Source: Nocardioides mangrovi
GTDB taxonomy: Bacteria; Actinomycetota; Actinomycetes; Propionibacteriales; Nocardioidaceae
Assembly: GCF_020073815.1 (NCBI RefSeq)
Contig: NZ_JAIQZJ010000013.1
Span: 1-64,000 of the forward strand
DNA length: 64,000 nucleotides
Reading direction: 5' to 3'
Position 1 is the first letter of the stretch. Each line of letters begins with the position of its first letter. Shown here one piece after another: positions 54,920 through 63,046 of the stretch. The notes below the pieces were generated by a model that had not been told where the DNA came from, did no database searches, and was given only the letters and a program-made list of their open reading frames with translations. The position numbers and the translations under genes are program-made.

Positions 54920-57046
54920 ATGGCAGCATCCGCAGCGCTCAAGCACAGTGATCTCCAGCTGCTCCTGCAGTGGCGCGGCGACGGCGCCTTCGACCTCTCG
55001 ATCCTCTTCAACGCGCCGGGGGACACCGAGGACTACCAGTACTTCGCACCGGACCCGGTCACCTTCGACCTGACGGCTCTGGCGGAGCACGCCGGCGACG
55101 CGACGGCCTACGGCGCCGAGCTGGGGCGGATGCTCTACGGACAGGGTGCGGGCACCTACCTGGACCGGGCCGTGCGGCTGGCTCGGGAGATGCCCGTCTA
55201 CGTACGACTCGCGATCGACGACAACGCACCTCCCGGCTACCAGGCGATCCGGTGGGAGGCGCTGCGCGACCCGACCACGGGCGACCGCCTGTGCACGGTG
55301 GAGAACATCCGGTTCTCCCGCTACGTCAGCAACCCGGACGGGACCCCACCGACGCCCCTGAAGCTCCGGGACCAGCTCTCGGCTCTGGTGGTGGTGGCCA
55401 ACCCGGCCGGGATCGAGGGACACCACGACGGTCTGGCGCAGCTCACCCCGCTCGACGTCGACGACGAGGTGAAGCGGGCGAAGGATGCTCTGGCGAACAT
55501 GGCGGTCCGTGTCCTGGTGGGCGAGGACACGGCGGAGGGCGAGGAGCCACGCCGGGCGACGGCCAACCGCATCCTCGAGGCGATGCGGGAGCAGGAGACC
55601 AACGCGCTCTACCTCGTCTGCCACGGCATGCTCGACGACGGCGGGCCGGTGATCTTCCTCGAGAACGACCGGGGCAACGTCGAGAGGGTCGACGGCGCCG
55701 CGTTCGCGGAGCGGGTGCGCGACCTCGGTCAACGCGTTCCCACCCTGGCCGCGCTGGTCTCGTGCCAGTCGGCAGGCCAGGATCCTGCGGCGGGCACGGC
55801 GCCCGAGGGGCTCGTGGAGTCCCGTACGGCGCTGACGGCGTTCGGGCCACTGCTCTCGCGGGCCGGCTGCTCGGTGGTCGTCGCGATGCAGGGGAACGTC
55901 GCCGTGGACACCGCGGCCAGCTTCCTCCCGCGCTTCTTCAAGGAGCTCGACAAGGACGGGATCGCCGCGCGCGCGATGTCGGTGGCGCGCGCGGTGATCA
56001 GCGAGGTGCCCGACTGGTACGCGCCGGTCCTCTACTCCCGCCTCAAGCGTGGGAGCGCCTGGTACCTGCCGCGCTTCGGCACCGAGACGGAGGGCCGCTT
56101 CAGGGCGCTGCACTCGCGGATCGCGGAGAAGGGGTGCACCCCGATCGTCGGCTCGGGGCTGGCGGCGGAGGACGGGATCCTCCCGACGCGTGAGGGGCTG
56201 GCCGAGGGCTGGGCGGAGCGCCGGCAGGTGCCGGTGGTCGGTGACGCCCGAGCCGACCTCGCCTCGGTCGCCCGCTACGTCGCCGTCGACTCCCGCGAGC
56301 GCGGCGTCGCCCGCGCCGAGATGAGCCAGTTCCTCCGGCACTGGATGAAGACCCGGCACGCGGCACAGCACCCAGGAGTGGACTGGCAGACCCCCGACCT
56401 GCACGACCTGATCCGCACGGTCGGACGCGAGGTGCGCCAGCAGGCGAACGGCGAGGACTGCTACTCCCGCCTGGCCCGGCTCCAGCTGCCCGTGTTCGTC
56501 ACCTCGAGCTGGACGAGCCTGCTCGAGGACGCGCTGGTCGACGCCGGGAAGAAGCCAGTGTCGACCCACTTCGAGTGGTACCGGAGCCTGCCGTCGGAGC
56601 CTCCGGAGAACGTCGGCTTCGAGCCGCAGCGTCCGCTCGTGTACCACCTGTTCGGGAGCCTCGAGAAGTCGATCTCGCTGGTCCTCACCGAGGACGACTA
56701 CTTCACCTGGCTCCGCGCCTGGGTCAAGCAGGTGGACAAGGGGTCCGCGATCCCGGGCTACGTCAAGCCGCCGCTGACCGAGAACTCGCTGCTCTTCGTG
56801 GGCTTCACCTTCGACGACTGGGAGTTCCGGATGATCTTCCAGGCGATCAAGAGCTTCGAGGGGCGGCTCCACGGGGAGAGCCGGCACATCGGCGTTCAGT
56901 TCGAGCCCGGCACCCTCCGGGTCGAGCCCGAGGCCGCCCAGGACTACCTCGAGAGCTACCTCGACGCCGACGAGCTCGACCCCTACTGGGGGCGGTCCGC
57001 CGAGTTCCTCCGCGAGCTGGACGAGACGAGGCCGCCCGATGACTGA
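54920..57046 (+). CDS. CHAT (caspase-like) protease fused to a SIR2-like domain
   Basis: 708 residues from ATG 54920, after gagg; GTG 54905 is possible. Residues ~1-385 carry a CHAT domain: catalytic His235 in LYLVCHGML and Cys282 in LAALVSCQSAG, preceded by ALVVVANPAG. CHAT is the clan CD (caspase/separase-like) peptidase. Residues ~400-690 match SIR2-like proteins: IVGSGLA (411-413 Gly-Ser-Gly), VFVTSSWTSLLEDAL, VYHLFGS, VLTEDDYFTWL and LLFVGFTFDDWEFRM. Active-site positions are altered (TNYD reads SSWT-like; the usual His of LHG is Phe578), so NAD hydrolysis may be lost. The stop overlaps the ATPase start by 8 bases; a gasdermin-like gene follows. Confidence 0.82.
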   Translation: MAASAALKHSDLQLLLQWRGDGAFDLSILFNAPGDTEDYQYFAPDPVTFDLTALAEHAGDATAYGAELGRMLYGQGAGTYLDRAVRLAREMPVYVRLAIDDNAPPGYQAIRWEALRDPTTGDRLCTVENIRFSRYVSNPDGTPPTPLKLRDQLSALVVVANPAGIEGHHDGLAQLTPLDVDDEVKRAKDALANMAVRVLVGEDTAEGEEPRRATANRILEAMREQETNALYLVCHGMLDDGGPVIFLENDRGNVERVDGAAFAERVRDLGQRVPTLAALVSCQSAGQDPAAGTAPEGLVESRTALTAFGPLLSRAGCSVVVAMQGNVAVDTAASFLPRFFKELDKDGIAARAMSVARAVISEVPDWYAPVLYSRLKRGSAWYLPRFGTETEGRFRALHSRIAEKGCTPIVGSGLAAEDGILPTREGLAEGWAERRQVPVVGDARADLASVARYVAVDSRERGVARAEMSQFLRHWMKTRHAAQHPGVDWQTPDLHDLIRTVGREVRQQANGEDCYSRLARLQLPVFVTSSWTSLLEDALVDAGKKPVSTHFEWYRSLPSEPPENVGFEPQRPLVYHLFGSLEKSISLVLTEDDYFTWLRAWVKQVDKGSAIPGYVKPPLTENSLLFVGFTFDDWEFRMIFQAIKSFEGRLHGESRHIGVQFEPGTLRVEPEAAQDYLESYLDADELDPYWGRSAEFLRELDETRPPDD

Positions 57047-58580
57047 GCCAGCACTGCTCCTCGGCCACGAGGAGATCACGGACGCCCGCAACCCGTACGT
57101 CGGTCCCCGGCCCTTCCGCTCGAACGAGGAGCACCTCTTCTTCGGTCGCGAGCGGGACGCCGCTGCGGTCGTCGACAGCCTGATCTCCAGCCGGGTGATG
57201 CTCCTGCACTCGCCCTCGGGGGCCGGCAAGACCTCGATCATCCAGATCGCCGTCGTGCCGGCGTTCCGACGTCGCAAGTTCCACATCGCCGCCCGCTTCG
57301 ACCCGGGATTCTCCGCGCTGCGCGTCAACCTGCCGCCTCCGCGACGGCTGACGGGCGTGAACCGCTACGTCTTCAGCCTGACGAACGCACTCGTCGGCGA
57401 CTTCACCGCGGAGGCCCGCACGGCCCAGCTGAGCATCCGCGAGGCCCTCGACGCCCACGCCGCCCACCACGGCGCCGCCGACCGGCCCCAGCTGCTCGTC
57501 ATCGACCAGATGGAGGAGGTACTCACCCTCGAGCGGGGGGACGCCGAGGGGCAGGAGGAGTTCTTCCGCCAGCTCGGCGAGGCCCTGGACAACCCGCGGC
57601 GCTGGGCCCTGCTGGCGATCCGGGAGGACTACATCGGCGCGCTCGACCGTTTCCGGCCGTCCCTGCCGGGGCAGCTGCGCTCGACCTTCCGGCTCGATCT
57701 GCTCGACGCGCGGTCCGCCGTACCGGCCGTGGCGAAGCCGGCGCAGACGAAGGGCATCGACTTCGACGAACGCGCGGTCGAGCTCCTGGTCAACGAGCTC
57801 CGGCTCGTGCACTCGGGCCAGGCCGGCGAGAAGCGGCCGACGGTCAAGCACCCCTACGTCGAGCCGGTGCTGCTCCAGGTCGTCTGCTACAGCCTCTTCA
57901 AGCAGCTGGAGAAGGACCGCGGCGACCGGTTCCGGAAGATCACGCCGGGCGACGTGAAGAAGTTCAAGCCCTTCGACAAGGCGCTCGCCGCCTACTACCG
58001 GGACGTCGTGAAGGACGCCGGCGGCGGTGACCCGGACGTGGAGCACCTGATCCGGCACTGGGTCGAGCACGACCTGGTCAGCGAGCGCCGGCTCCGCGCG
58101 CAGAGCCGGGCGAAGCCCCCGGTGGACGACCCCGATGACGTGCTCGCCAGCCTGCAGACCTCCTACCTGGTGCGGGAGGATCCACGGCCCGGCGGGACGG
58201 AGCTGTGGGAGCTGTCGCACGACCTCCTCGTCGCACCCGTCCTGGACGACAACCGGTCGTGGCGGAAGAAGGCGCTGCCCCGCTGGCGGGTCCAGGCAGA
58301 GGAGTGGTGGGCATCGGGGCAGAGCTCCCTCTACCTCCTGGACGCCGCGGCCTACCACGATGCCCGGGTCGCCTCCCGCAGCCTGCGGCTGACCGAGACC
58401 GAGAAGAGCTTCCTCAAGGCCTCCAAGCAGGCGGTCAAGACGACCGAGGCGGCCCGGGTCACCGCCGAGAGGGCCCGGCAACGGGTGCGACGTCTCGGTA
58501 CGGCGTTCGGCGTCGTCGGTGCGCTGCTGCTCCTCTCACTGATGCTCAACGTCGCGCTCCTGACGGCGAGGTGGACATGA
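57039..58580 (+). CDS. STAND-type (nSTAND1-like) P-loop ATPase with C-terminal membrane helix
   Basis: 513 residues. NPYVGPRPFRSNEEHLFFGRE leads into Walker A SPSGAGKTS (Lys64) and Walker B LLVIDQMEEVL (near 150-158). The winged-helix region includes VLLQVVCYSLFKQLEKD, and a coiled coil with KASKQAVKTTEAARVTAERA leads to a single helix LGTAFGVVGALLLLSLMLNV at the very end. Related proteins normally continue after this helix into WD40 or TPR sensor repeats; here the gene stops. It probably regulates the CHAT protease and may sense a trigger at the membrane. Confidence 0.85.
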   Translation: MTEPALLLGHEEITDARNPYVGPRPFRSNEEHLFFGRERDAAAVVDSLISSRVMLLHSPSGAGKTSIIQIAVVPAFRRRKFHIAARFDPGFSALRVNLPPPRRLTGVNRYVFSLTNALVGDFTAEARTAQLSIREALDAHAAHHGAADRPQLLVIDQMEEVLTLERGDAEGQEEFFRQLGEALDNPRRWALLAIREDYIGALDRFRPSLPGQLRSTFRLDLLDARSAVPAVAKPAQTKGIDFDERAVELLVNELRLVHSGQAGEKRPTVKHPYVEPVLLQVVCYSLFKQLEKDRGDRFRKITPGDVKKFKPFDKALAAYYRDVVKDAGGGDPDVEHLIRHWVEHDLVSERRLRAQSRAKPPVDDPDDVLASLQTSYLVREDPRPGGTELWELSHDLLVAPVLDDNRSWRKKALPRWRVQAEEWWASGQSSLYLLDAAAYHDARVASRSLRLTETEKSFLKASKQAVKTTEAARVTAERARQRVRRLGTAFGVVGALLLLSLMLNVALLTARWT

Positions 58581-58623
58581 GCAGCCCGATGACCGCTGGA
58601 GAGAGCTGAGGAGAGGAGCCACG

Positions 58624-59442
58624 ATGGGCTTCCGCGCGTGTGCCCGCAAGGACGATCCGTTCACCACCAAGGTGCGCGACACCTACGGTGCCAACGTGGT
58701 CGCGGCGCCGCGGGCCGGCATCGAGCCGCTCGAGACGCTGGCGGTCCAGGACGACCGCACCGAGCCCCGTGGTCACCTGCGACACCTGCTGGACGGCGAG
58801 GGCGACCTGCCGGCGATCACGTCGGCGGCCGCGGTCGGGCTCGCCGGCACCCGGTCGGCCGAGGTCGGCGCGAAGCTCGGTGCCGAGCTGTCCGCGAAGT
58901 TCCTGACCGCGCTCGGCGTCCCCGTGCCCGGTGCGTCCGTCGAGGCGACGCTGTGGCACGGCGCGTCGGGGTTCACCTTCGAGGTGCGGGACGTGGTGGA
59001 GCACCAGGTGGACCTGGCCGCGCTCGGGCAGGCGATCAACGGGCGCACGCTGGCGCGGACCCCGGCCACGGAGATCTTCCTGGAGGACCGCACCCAGGAG
59101 CTCGTCCTCATCACCCGGACCCTCGCGAGCTCGTCGTTCGCCGTCCGCGCCACCGGCCAGGGAGGACAGGGGGTGTCGGTCGCCGTCGACGGACTGGCCG
59201 ACCTGGTCGGCGCGGCGGACGCGTCGCTGACCTGGGAGCGCCAGCACGACGACTGGGTGAGCTTCACCGGGCCCGAGCCGGTGACCTTCGCGTTCGCCGT
59301 GGTGCCGTGCCTGATCCAGGCCGACCTGCGGCTCGCCTTCGGGCTCACCAGGAAGAACCTGACGATGGCCCCGGCGGCCGTCGGGGCGGCCCCGACGCCG
59401 CGTCCGGCCATCGACCGGGCCGGGCTGCTGACCTTCGACTGA
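58624..59442 (+). CDS. probable bacterial gasdermin (pore-forming effector)
   Basis: 272 residues, the length of known bacterial gasdermins. ATG 58624 after aggagag. It has an N-terminal Cys6 (bacterial gasdermins are palmitoylated on a near-N-terminal Cys), FTTKVRDTYGANVVAAP then AGIEPLETLAV, alternating beta-strand segments at ~106-135, the hairpin-like ELVLITRTLASSSFAVRATG (159-178), SLTWERQHDDWVSFTG (201-216) and TFAFAVVPCLI (221-231). These align in order with mammalian gasdermin N-domains by eye. The last ~30 residues form a Pro/Ala-rich tail (NLTMAPAAVGAAPTPRPAID) as expected of the inhibitory, cleavable end. No sequence search was run. Co-encoded protease and ATPase support it. Confidence 0.7.
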   Translation: MGFRACARKDDPFTTKVRDTYGANVVAAPRAGIEPLETLAVQDDRTEPRGHLRHLLDGEGDLPAITSAAAVGLAGTRSAEVGAKLGAELSAKFLTALGVPVPGASVEATLWHGASGFTFEVRDVVEHQVDLAALGQAINGRTLARTPATEIFLEDRTQELVLITRTLASSSFAVRATGQGGQGVSVAVDGLADLVGAADASLTWERQHDDWVSFTGPEPVTFAFAVVPCLIQADLRLAFGLTRKNLTMAPAAVGAAPTPRPAIDRAGLLTFD

Positions 59443-59450
59443 CCGGCGCC

Positions 59451-60062
59451 TCAGAGCCAGCCGTTGCCGTCGGCGGCGATGACCGCCTCGGCGCGGTTGG
59501 TGGCGCCGGTCTTGCCGATGGCCGAGGACAGGTGGTTGCGGACGGTGCCCTCGGAGAGGAAGAGGCGGGCGGCGATGGTGGCGACCGAGGAGCCGTCGCG
59601 GGCGGCGCGGAGCACGTCGGTTTCGCGCGCGGTCAGCGGGGACTCGCCGGCGACCAGGCTGTCGGTGGCCAGCGCCGGGTCGACGACGCGGAGGCCGGCG
59701 TGGACGCGGCGTACGGCGTCGGCGAGCTGGGCGGCGGGAGTGTCCTTGACGACGAAGCCGGAGGCGCCGGCCTGGAGCGCGCGGCGCAGGTAGCCGGGCC
59801 GGCCGAAGGTGGTCACGATCAGCACGCGGGTGTCGGGTGCCGCAGCCCGGAGCGCGGCGGTGGCGGCGATCCCGTCCATGCCGGGCATCTCGACGTCGAG
59901 GAGCGCCACGTCGGGGTGGTGCTCGAGCGCCGCAGGGACGACCTCGTCGCCGGCGCCGACCTCGACGACGACCTCGAGATCCGGCTCCAGGCTGAGCAGC
60001 GCGGAGAGCGCGCCGCGGACCAGCGCCTGGTCGTCGGCGAGCAGCAGCCGGATGGTGCTCAC
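59451..60062 (-). CDS. LuxR/NarL-family response regulator
   Basis: 203 residues. Receiver: LLLADDQALVRG, Asp in DVALLDVEMPGMDG and FVVKDTP. C-terminal LuxR helix-turn-helix: LTARETDVLRAARDGSSVATIAARLFLSEGTVRNHLSS. GTG 60062 overlaps the kinase stop by 4 bases. DesR-like; probably controls the adjacent ABC exporter. Convergent with the gasdermin gene. Confidence 0.92.
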   Translation of the reverse strand: MSTIRLLLADDQALVRGALSALLSLEPDLEVVVEVGAGDEVVPAALEHHPDVALLDVEMPGMDGIAATAALRAAAPDTRVLIVTTFGRPGYLRRALQAGASGFVVKDTPAAQLADAVRRVHAGLRVVDPALATDSLVAGESPLTARETDVLRAARDGSSVATIAARLFLSEGTVRNHLSSAIGKTGATNRAEAVIAADGNGWL

Positions 60063-61153
60063 GCGCGCACCACCTGCAGCGAGAAGCCCGGCTCGAGGGC
60101 GTGGGTGACGACGGTGGCGCCGACCGCGCCGGCCCGCTCGCGCAGGCCGTTGAGACCGGACCCGGAGCCGGACGACGACGGGCCGCGGCCGTCGTCGCGG
60201 ACCTCGGCGGTGGTGGGGGAGAGGGTGACCTCGCAGACCCGGGCGCCGGAGTGGCGGATGACGTTGGTGACGCCCTCGCGCACGGTCCAGGCGAAGAGCT
60301 CGCGCAGCTCGGAGGGCACCTCGTCGGTGGAGTTGGGCAGCCGCGCGTCGATCTCCGCGGCCGCGAGCGCGACGCGGGCGCGGGCCAGCTCGCCGGGGAG
60401 GGTCAGCTCGCGGTAGCCCTCGACGGCGCGGCGTACGTCGGCCAGCGCGTCGCGGCTGAGCCGCTCGAGGTCGGCGAGCTCGGCGCGGGCCCGCTCGAGG
60501 TCGACGTCGAGTAGCCGCTGGGCGAGCTCGGCCTTGACCGTGATGACGGTGAGCGAGTGGCCGAGGATGTCGTGCAGGTCGCGGGCGAAGCGGGTGCGCT
60601 CGTTCTCGACGGCGAGGCTGGCGTTCTCCTGCTCGGCCTGCAGCAGCGCGATGTTGCGCCGCATCACCGCGCGCATCCCGAAGACCGCCACCGACGCCGC
60701 CATCACGCCGAACGCCAGGCTGACCTGGCTGCCCCAGTCCTCGACGGCGCCCAGCGCCAGCGACCCGACCACCAGCAGCACCACCACCGGCGCGGCGACC
60801 CGGAAGGGAGCGACCATCACGACCGAGACCGCGACGTAGACGATCGCGGCGGTGCCGGACTCGCCGAGCGACGCCACCATCACCGCGCCGAGGAGCACCA
60901 AGACCACGAGGTAGGGGACGCTGAAGCGCAGCGGCGGGCTCTCGATCAGCCGGAGCCGGTCGGCGCGGGCTCGGAGCCACAGGCTCATGTACGCCGCCGC
61001 GAAGGCCAGCGTCGCGACGATGCCGACGACCCCGGACGCCTCGTCGCGGTGCGACCAGCCCTCGAGGAGCGGGTTGAGCAGGAAGAAGAGCCAGATGCCG
61101 GCGAACAGCGGACCGAGACGCCCGGGGTTGGGCACGGTCCGCTGCTCGCTCAT
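60059..61153 (-). CDS. DesK-like sensor histidine kinase
   Basis: 364 residues. Five to six membrane helices, then the NarL/DesK-type box ERTRFARDLHDILGHSLTVITVKAELAQ with the phospho-His and a HATPase_c with VTNVIRHSGA and LNGLRERAGAVGA. ATG 61153; an upstream in-frame ATG at 61270 is unlikely. Pairs with the response regulator downstream. Confidence 0.9.
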   Translation of the reverse strand: MSEQRTVPNPGRLGPLFAGIWLFFLLNPLLEGWSHRDEASGVVGIVATLAFAAAYMSLWLRARADRLRLIESPPLRFSVPYLVVLVLLGAVMVASLGESGTAAIVYVAVSVVMVAPFRVAAPVVVLLVVGSLALGAVEDWGSQVSLAFGVMAASVAVFGMRAVMRRNIALLQAEQENASLAVENERTRFARDLHDILGHSLTVITVKAELAQRLLDVDLERARAELADLERLSRDALADVRRAVEGYRELTLPGELARARVALAAAEIDARLPNSTDEVPSELRELFAWTVREGVTNVIRHSGARVCEVTLSPTTAEVRDDGRGPSSSGSGSGLNGLRERAGAVGATVVTHALEPGFSLQVVRA

Positions 61154-61179
61154 GGTCGGGAGGGTAGTCACACCCGACC

Positions 61180-61965
61180 TCACACCCGGGCCGTGTCCTT
61201 GCTCATCCGCCACGCGGCGCCGGCCACGAAGAGGGCGAACCAGCCGACGGCGTTGATCACGGCGTACCACGGCAGCTCGTGGGTGAGCGGCGATCGGGCG
61301 ACCTCGGCGACGCCGTACATCGGGGTCCAGTAGGCGATCTCGCGCACCCAGTCGGCGTACTGGTCGAGCGGGATGAAGAGGCCGCCGAGGAAGGACAGCA
61401 GGGCCAGGCCGGGGCCGAGGATCTGCATGGCGTTCTCGCCGGGGACGACGTACCCGACGAAGACGCCGAGCGCGGCGAAGGTGAGCGTGCAGAGGAGCGC
61501 GACGACGGCGCTGGCGACCCAGACGTCGACGGGCATGTCGGCCTTGCCGACGAAGGCGCCGACGAGGTTGACCACGAGGATCGCGATGCCGCCCATGACG
61601 AGCGCGACCAGCGTCTTCATGACGATGTAGACGACCGGGTTGAGCGGGGTGAGTCGGAGCTGGCGCGACCAGCCGAGGGCCCGCTCCATCGCGACGGCGG
61701 AGCCGGTCGCGGCCGAGGTGAGGGCGGCGCCGTACATCGCCATCGAGATGAGGATGTACGCCGCGACGTTGCCCGAGCCGGCCGGGTCGTCCCAGCCGTC
61801 CTGGCCGCCGAAGGTCAGCAGCAGCGCGGCAGGGAGGACGAGCGTGAAGATGACCGTACGGCGGTTGCGCAGCATCCGCTTGAGCTCGAGGCCGAGCACG
61901 GTGAGGTTGAAGCCGCCCAGCGGCGGGACCCGGCGGGTGTTCGGGTCGATCGTGACGGTGCTCAT
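61180..61965 (-). CDS. ABC-2 type transporter permease
   Basis: 261 residues with six membrane helices. LNLTVLGLELKRMLRNRRTVIFTLVLPAALLL-type start, a central ATGSAVAMERALGWSRQLRLTPLNP block typical of ABC-2 permeases and a hydrophobic end. The start overlaps the ATPase gene stop by 4 bases. Probably exports a drug, lipid or signal. Confidence 0.9.
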   Translation of the reverse strand: MSTVTIDPNTRRVPPLGGFNLTVLGLELKRMLRNRRTVIFTLVLPAALLLTFGGQDGWDDPAGSGNVAAYILISMAMYGAALTSAATGSAVAMERALGWSRQLRLTPLNPVVYIVMKTLVALVMGGIAILVVNLVGAFVGKADMPVDVWVASAVVALLCTLTFAALGVFVGYVVPGENAMQILGPGLALLSFLGGLFIPLDQYADWVREIAYWTPMYGVAEVARSPLTHELPWYAVINAVGWFALFVAGAAWRMSKDTARV

Positions 61966-62897
61966 CGGGCGTCTCCTGTCAGGGCGATGAAGGCGTCCTC
62001 GAGTCCCTTGGCGGTGATCTCGAGGTCGCGGGCGTCGGTGCTGGTGAGCAGGTGCCGGGCGACGGCGTCGCTGTCCTTGGTGTGCAGGATGACGGTCTCG
62101 CCGCGGACCTCGACGCCGTCGACGCCGGGGATCCGGGCGAAGGCGTCGGCGTCCGGCGTGGGCACCGTGAAGCGGAGCGTGCGACCGCTGGCGAGGGACT
62201 TGATCTCGGCGCCGGTGCCGTCGGCGACGACCTTGCCGTGGCTGATCAGGACGATCCGGTCGGCGTACTGGTCGGCCTCCTCGAGGTAGTGCGTCGCGAA
62301 GAGGACGGTGCGGCCGGTCTCGGCGTCGCGCCGGATCGAGGACCAGAAGGCGCGGCGGCCCTCGACGTCCATGCCGGTGGTCGGCTCGTCGAGCAGCAGC
62401 AGCGCCGGGTCGGAGAGCAGCGCCATCGCGAAGCGGAGCCGCTGCTGCTCACCGCCCGAGCACTTGGCGACCTTGCGGTCGGCGATCTCGGTGATGCCCG
62501 CGTCGCCGAGGACCTCGTCGACCGGGCGGGTGTCGGCGAAGAGGGCCGCCGTGTACTCGACGGTCTCGCGGACGGTGAGGTCCTTGAGCAGCCCGCCGGT
62601 CTGCATGACCGCCGAGACGAGACCGCGGGCGATCGCGTCACGGGGCGCCATGCCGAGCACCTCCGCGGTGCCGGTGGTCGGCCGGGACAGGCCGAGGATC
62701 ATGTCGATGGTCGTGGTCTTGCCGGCGCCGTTGGGCCCGAGGAACGCGACGATCTCGCCCGGCTGGATCTCGAGGTCGAGGCCGCGGACGGCTTCCACGC
62801 TCTCTCGTCCCATGGCAAAGCTCTTCGTCACGCCCGACAGCCGGACCGCGGCCGTGCGGGTCGCCGACCCGTCGGGGAGGGTGCTGGTGGAGGTCAT
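61962..62897 (-). CDS. ABC transporter ATP-binding protein
   Basis: 311 residues. Walker A GPNGAGKTTTIDM, signature AKCSGGEQQRLRFAMAL (CSGGE for LSGGQ), Walker B LLLLDEPTTGMD and the switch His in LFATHYLEE. C-terminal domain ~80 residues. Partner of the permease in a DesK/DesR-type exporter set. ATG 62897. Confidence 0.93.
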   Translation of the reverse strand: MTSTSTLPDGSATRTAAVRLSGVTKSFAMGRESVEAVRGLDLEIQPGEIVAFLGPNGAGKTTTIDMILGLSRPTTGTAEVLGMAPRDAIARGLVSAVMQTGGLLKDLTVRETVEYTAALFADTRPVDEVLGDAGITEIADRKVAKCSGGEQQRLRFAMALLSDPALLLLDEPTTGMDVEGRRAFWSSIRRDAETGRTVLFATHYLEEADQYADRIVLISHGKVVADGTGAEIKSLASGRTLRFTVPTPDADAFARIPGVDGVEVRGETVILHTKDSDAVARHLLTSTDARDLEITAKGLEDAFIALTGDAR

Positions 62898-62975
62898 GGG
62901 TCCACCCTCGTGCCCGGCAGGGCTCGGCTCTTCCGTCGCTCGTCATGACCTCCCCATGACAAGTGTCAGGGCGCG

Positions 62976-63035
62976 GTAGTCCCGCACGTTTTCGCGGTCA
63001 GATCACGCCTGGACCGCGAAAACGTGCGGGACTAC
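62976..63035. terminator. 24-bp perfect stem after panB
   Basis: Arms 62976-62999 and 63012-63035 are perfect inverted repeats over 24 bases with a 12-base loop (agatcacgcctg). It lies 12 bases past the panB stop and ends its transcript before the ABC gene. Confidence 0.85.
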
Positions 63036-63046
63036 GCGGCTCCGGC

